From an uncultured Clostridia bacterium (GTDB lineage Bacteria; Bacillota; Clostridia; RGIG6154), in NCBI GenBank assembly GCA_934446135.1, contig CAKSDT010000086.1, forward strand, positions 1 through 7,495: a DNA stretch of 7,495 nucleotides, given 5' to 3'. Below the pieces are notes generated by a model. That model had not been told where the DNA came from. It searched no databases and worked only from the letters and a program-made list of their open reading frames with translations. Below are positions 7,137 to 7,495 of the stretch, one piece after another. Each line of letters starts with the position of its first letter. Position 1 is the stretch's first letter. The position numbers and the translations under genes are program-made.

Positions 7137-7144
7137 TTTAACTC

Positions 7145-7182
7145 AAAAGGGATATTGCCTTATAGTTGCAGTGTCCTTTTTT
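7145..7182 (+). terminator. Rho-independent terminator of the fkp-like gene
   Basis: GGATATTGC (7150-7158) pairs with GCAGTGTCC (7168-7176), nine pairs including two G-U, around a 9-base loop. The stem is extended by AAAAG against TTTTT and ends in a six-T run (7177-7182). It lies 8 bases past the stop codon. Confidence 0.88.
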
Positions 7183-7185
7183 GTA

Positions 7186-7214
7186 TTGACAAAGATACAC
7201 CGCTTTGATATAAT
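7186..7214 (+). promoter_or_regulatory. Full-consensus promoter of the glycosyltransferase gene
   Basis: -35 TTGACA (7186-7191), 17-base spacer, -10 TATAAT (7209-7214), with TGA immediately before the -10 (extended -10). Both hexamers match the sigma-A consensus perfectly. The start of transcription should be near 7221, leaving an AT-rich leader of about 96 bases in which I see no clear riboswitch or attenuator. Confidence 0.88.
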
Positions 7215-7316
7215 TAAGGGTAATTGATAAGCATTTTATTTTGTGTAATTTAATATTAACAGTTAAATGATGAATTATATTTTATAACCTGTTTCTATAG
7301 TGTGGAGGTGCCTTTT

Positions 7317-7495
7317 ATGGTTGGACCGCTTGTTAGTTTGATTACTGTTGCTTATAACAGCGAAAAAACTATTGCTAAAACGATCGAAAGTGTTCTTAAT
7401 CAGTCTTACAGTAATATTGAGTACACAATTCTCGACGGGAAATCGGAGGATAAAACGGTTGAAGTTGCAGAAAGTTATAAAGAACTATTCAAAGA
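7317..7495 (+). CDS. Family 2 glycosyltransferase, N-terminal part (runs off the right edge)
   Basis: The first 59 codons are visible. The protein starts MVGPLVSLITVAYNSEKT, the standard opening beta strand of GT2 (GT-A fold) enzymes, followed by IESVLNQSYSNIEY (23-36) and LDGKSEDKT (39-47), in which Asp40 is the first nucleotide-sugar-binding Asp. The usual DGGS is DGKS here. Such enzymes transfer a sugar from a nucleotide donor to a lipid-linked or growing glycan, normally at the cytoplasmic face. The start ATG follows GGAGGTG (7304-7310) by 6 bases, a near-ideal ribosome binding site, and has its own consensus promoter. Lying next to the GDP-fucose gene, it may belong to a surface-polysaccharide locus. 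Its sugar donor and acceptor cannot be deduced from this fragment, and GT2 is not one of the classical fucosyltransferase families. Confidence 0.88.
   Translation, partial: MVGPLVSLITVAYNSEKTIAKTIESVLNQSYSNIEYTILDGKSEDKTVEVAESYKELFK

Noticed and set aside
7248..7268. Short inverted repeats (TTAATATTAA; ATTTAA/TTAAAT) in the glycosyltransferase leader as an operator
   Set aside because: The leader is extremely AT-rich, where such palindromes are expected by chance.
7256..7283. Second promoter TTAACA-16-TATATT before the glycosyltransferase gene
   Set aside because: The match is weak in an AT-rich stretch, and a perfect consensus promoter already lies upstream.

Overview
The window is AT-rich and looks like the chromosome of a spore-forming, anaerobic-type member of the Bacillota, most likely class Clostridia. 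The main reasons are a SpoIID sporulation lytic transglycosylase, a clostridial-style citrate synthase, a BrnQ carrier, purine-rich ribosome binding sites (AAGGTG, AAAGGA, AGGGG, GGAGGTG) and near-consensus housekeeping promoters. The genus cannot be fixed from the sequence alone.

Layout, left to right. Positions 1-189 (minus strand) hold a broken IS256/Mutator-type transposase. Its N-terminal segment carries a one-base frameshift and is joined directly to the late conserved region, so the middle of the gene is missing. Positions 190-270 hold its ribosome binding site and probably one end of the element, with two tandem CTTTTTTACA repeats. Positions 271-1644 (minus) encode citrate synthase, read from a strong promoter at 1692-1720. 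Divergently from it, 1767-2660 (plus) encodes SpoIID. Next come brnQ (2777-4126, probable TTG start), a strong terminator, and a 964-residue two-domain protein (4242-7136) that matches the Fkp type of L-fucokinase / L-fucose-1-phosphate guanylyltransferase. After a second strong terminator, the window ends inside a family 2 glycosyltransferase starting at 7317.

The plus-strand genes from brnQ onward look like separate transcription units. brnQ, fkp and the glycosyltransferase gene each have a promoter with a 17-base spacer, and terminators follow brnQ and fkp. Citrate synthase (2-oxoglutarate/glutamate supply), SpoIID (forespore engulfment) and BrnQ (branched-chain amino acid uptake) are housekeeping or developmental genes with no obvious joint pathway. 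The right end is the accessory part. Fkp converts free L-fucose to GDP-L-fucose, and a glycosyltransferase gene follows, so this may be the left edge of a locus for a fucose-containing surface glycan.

I found no RNA gene, CRISPR array or clearly new system. The points most worth a second look are the Fkp homologue in a spore-former beside a glycosyltransferase, and the internally deleted IS256-type remnant.
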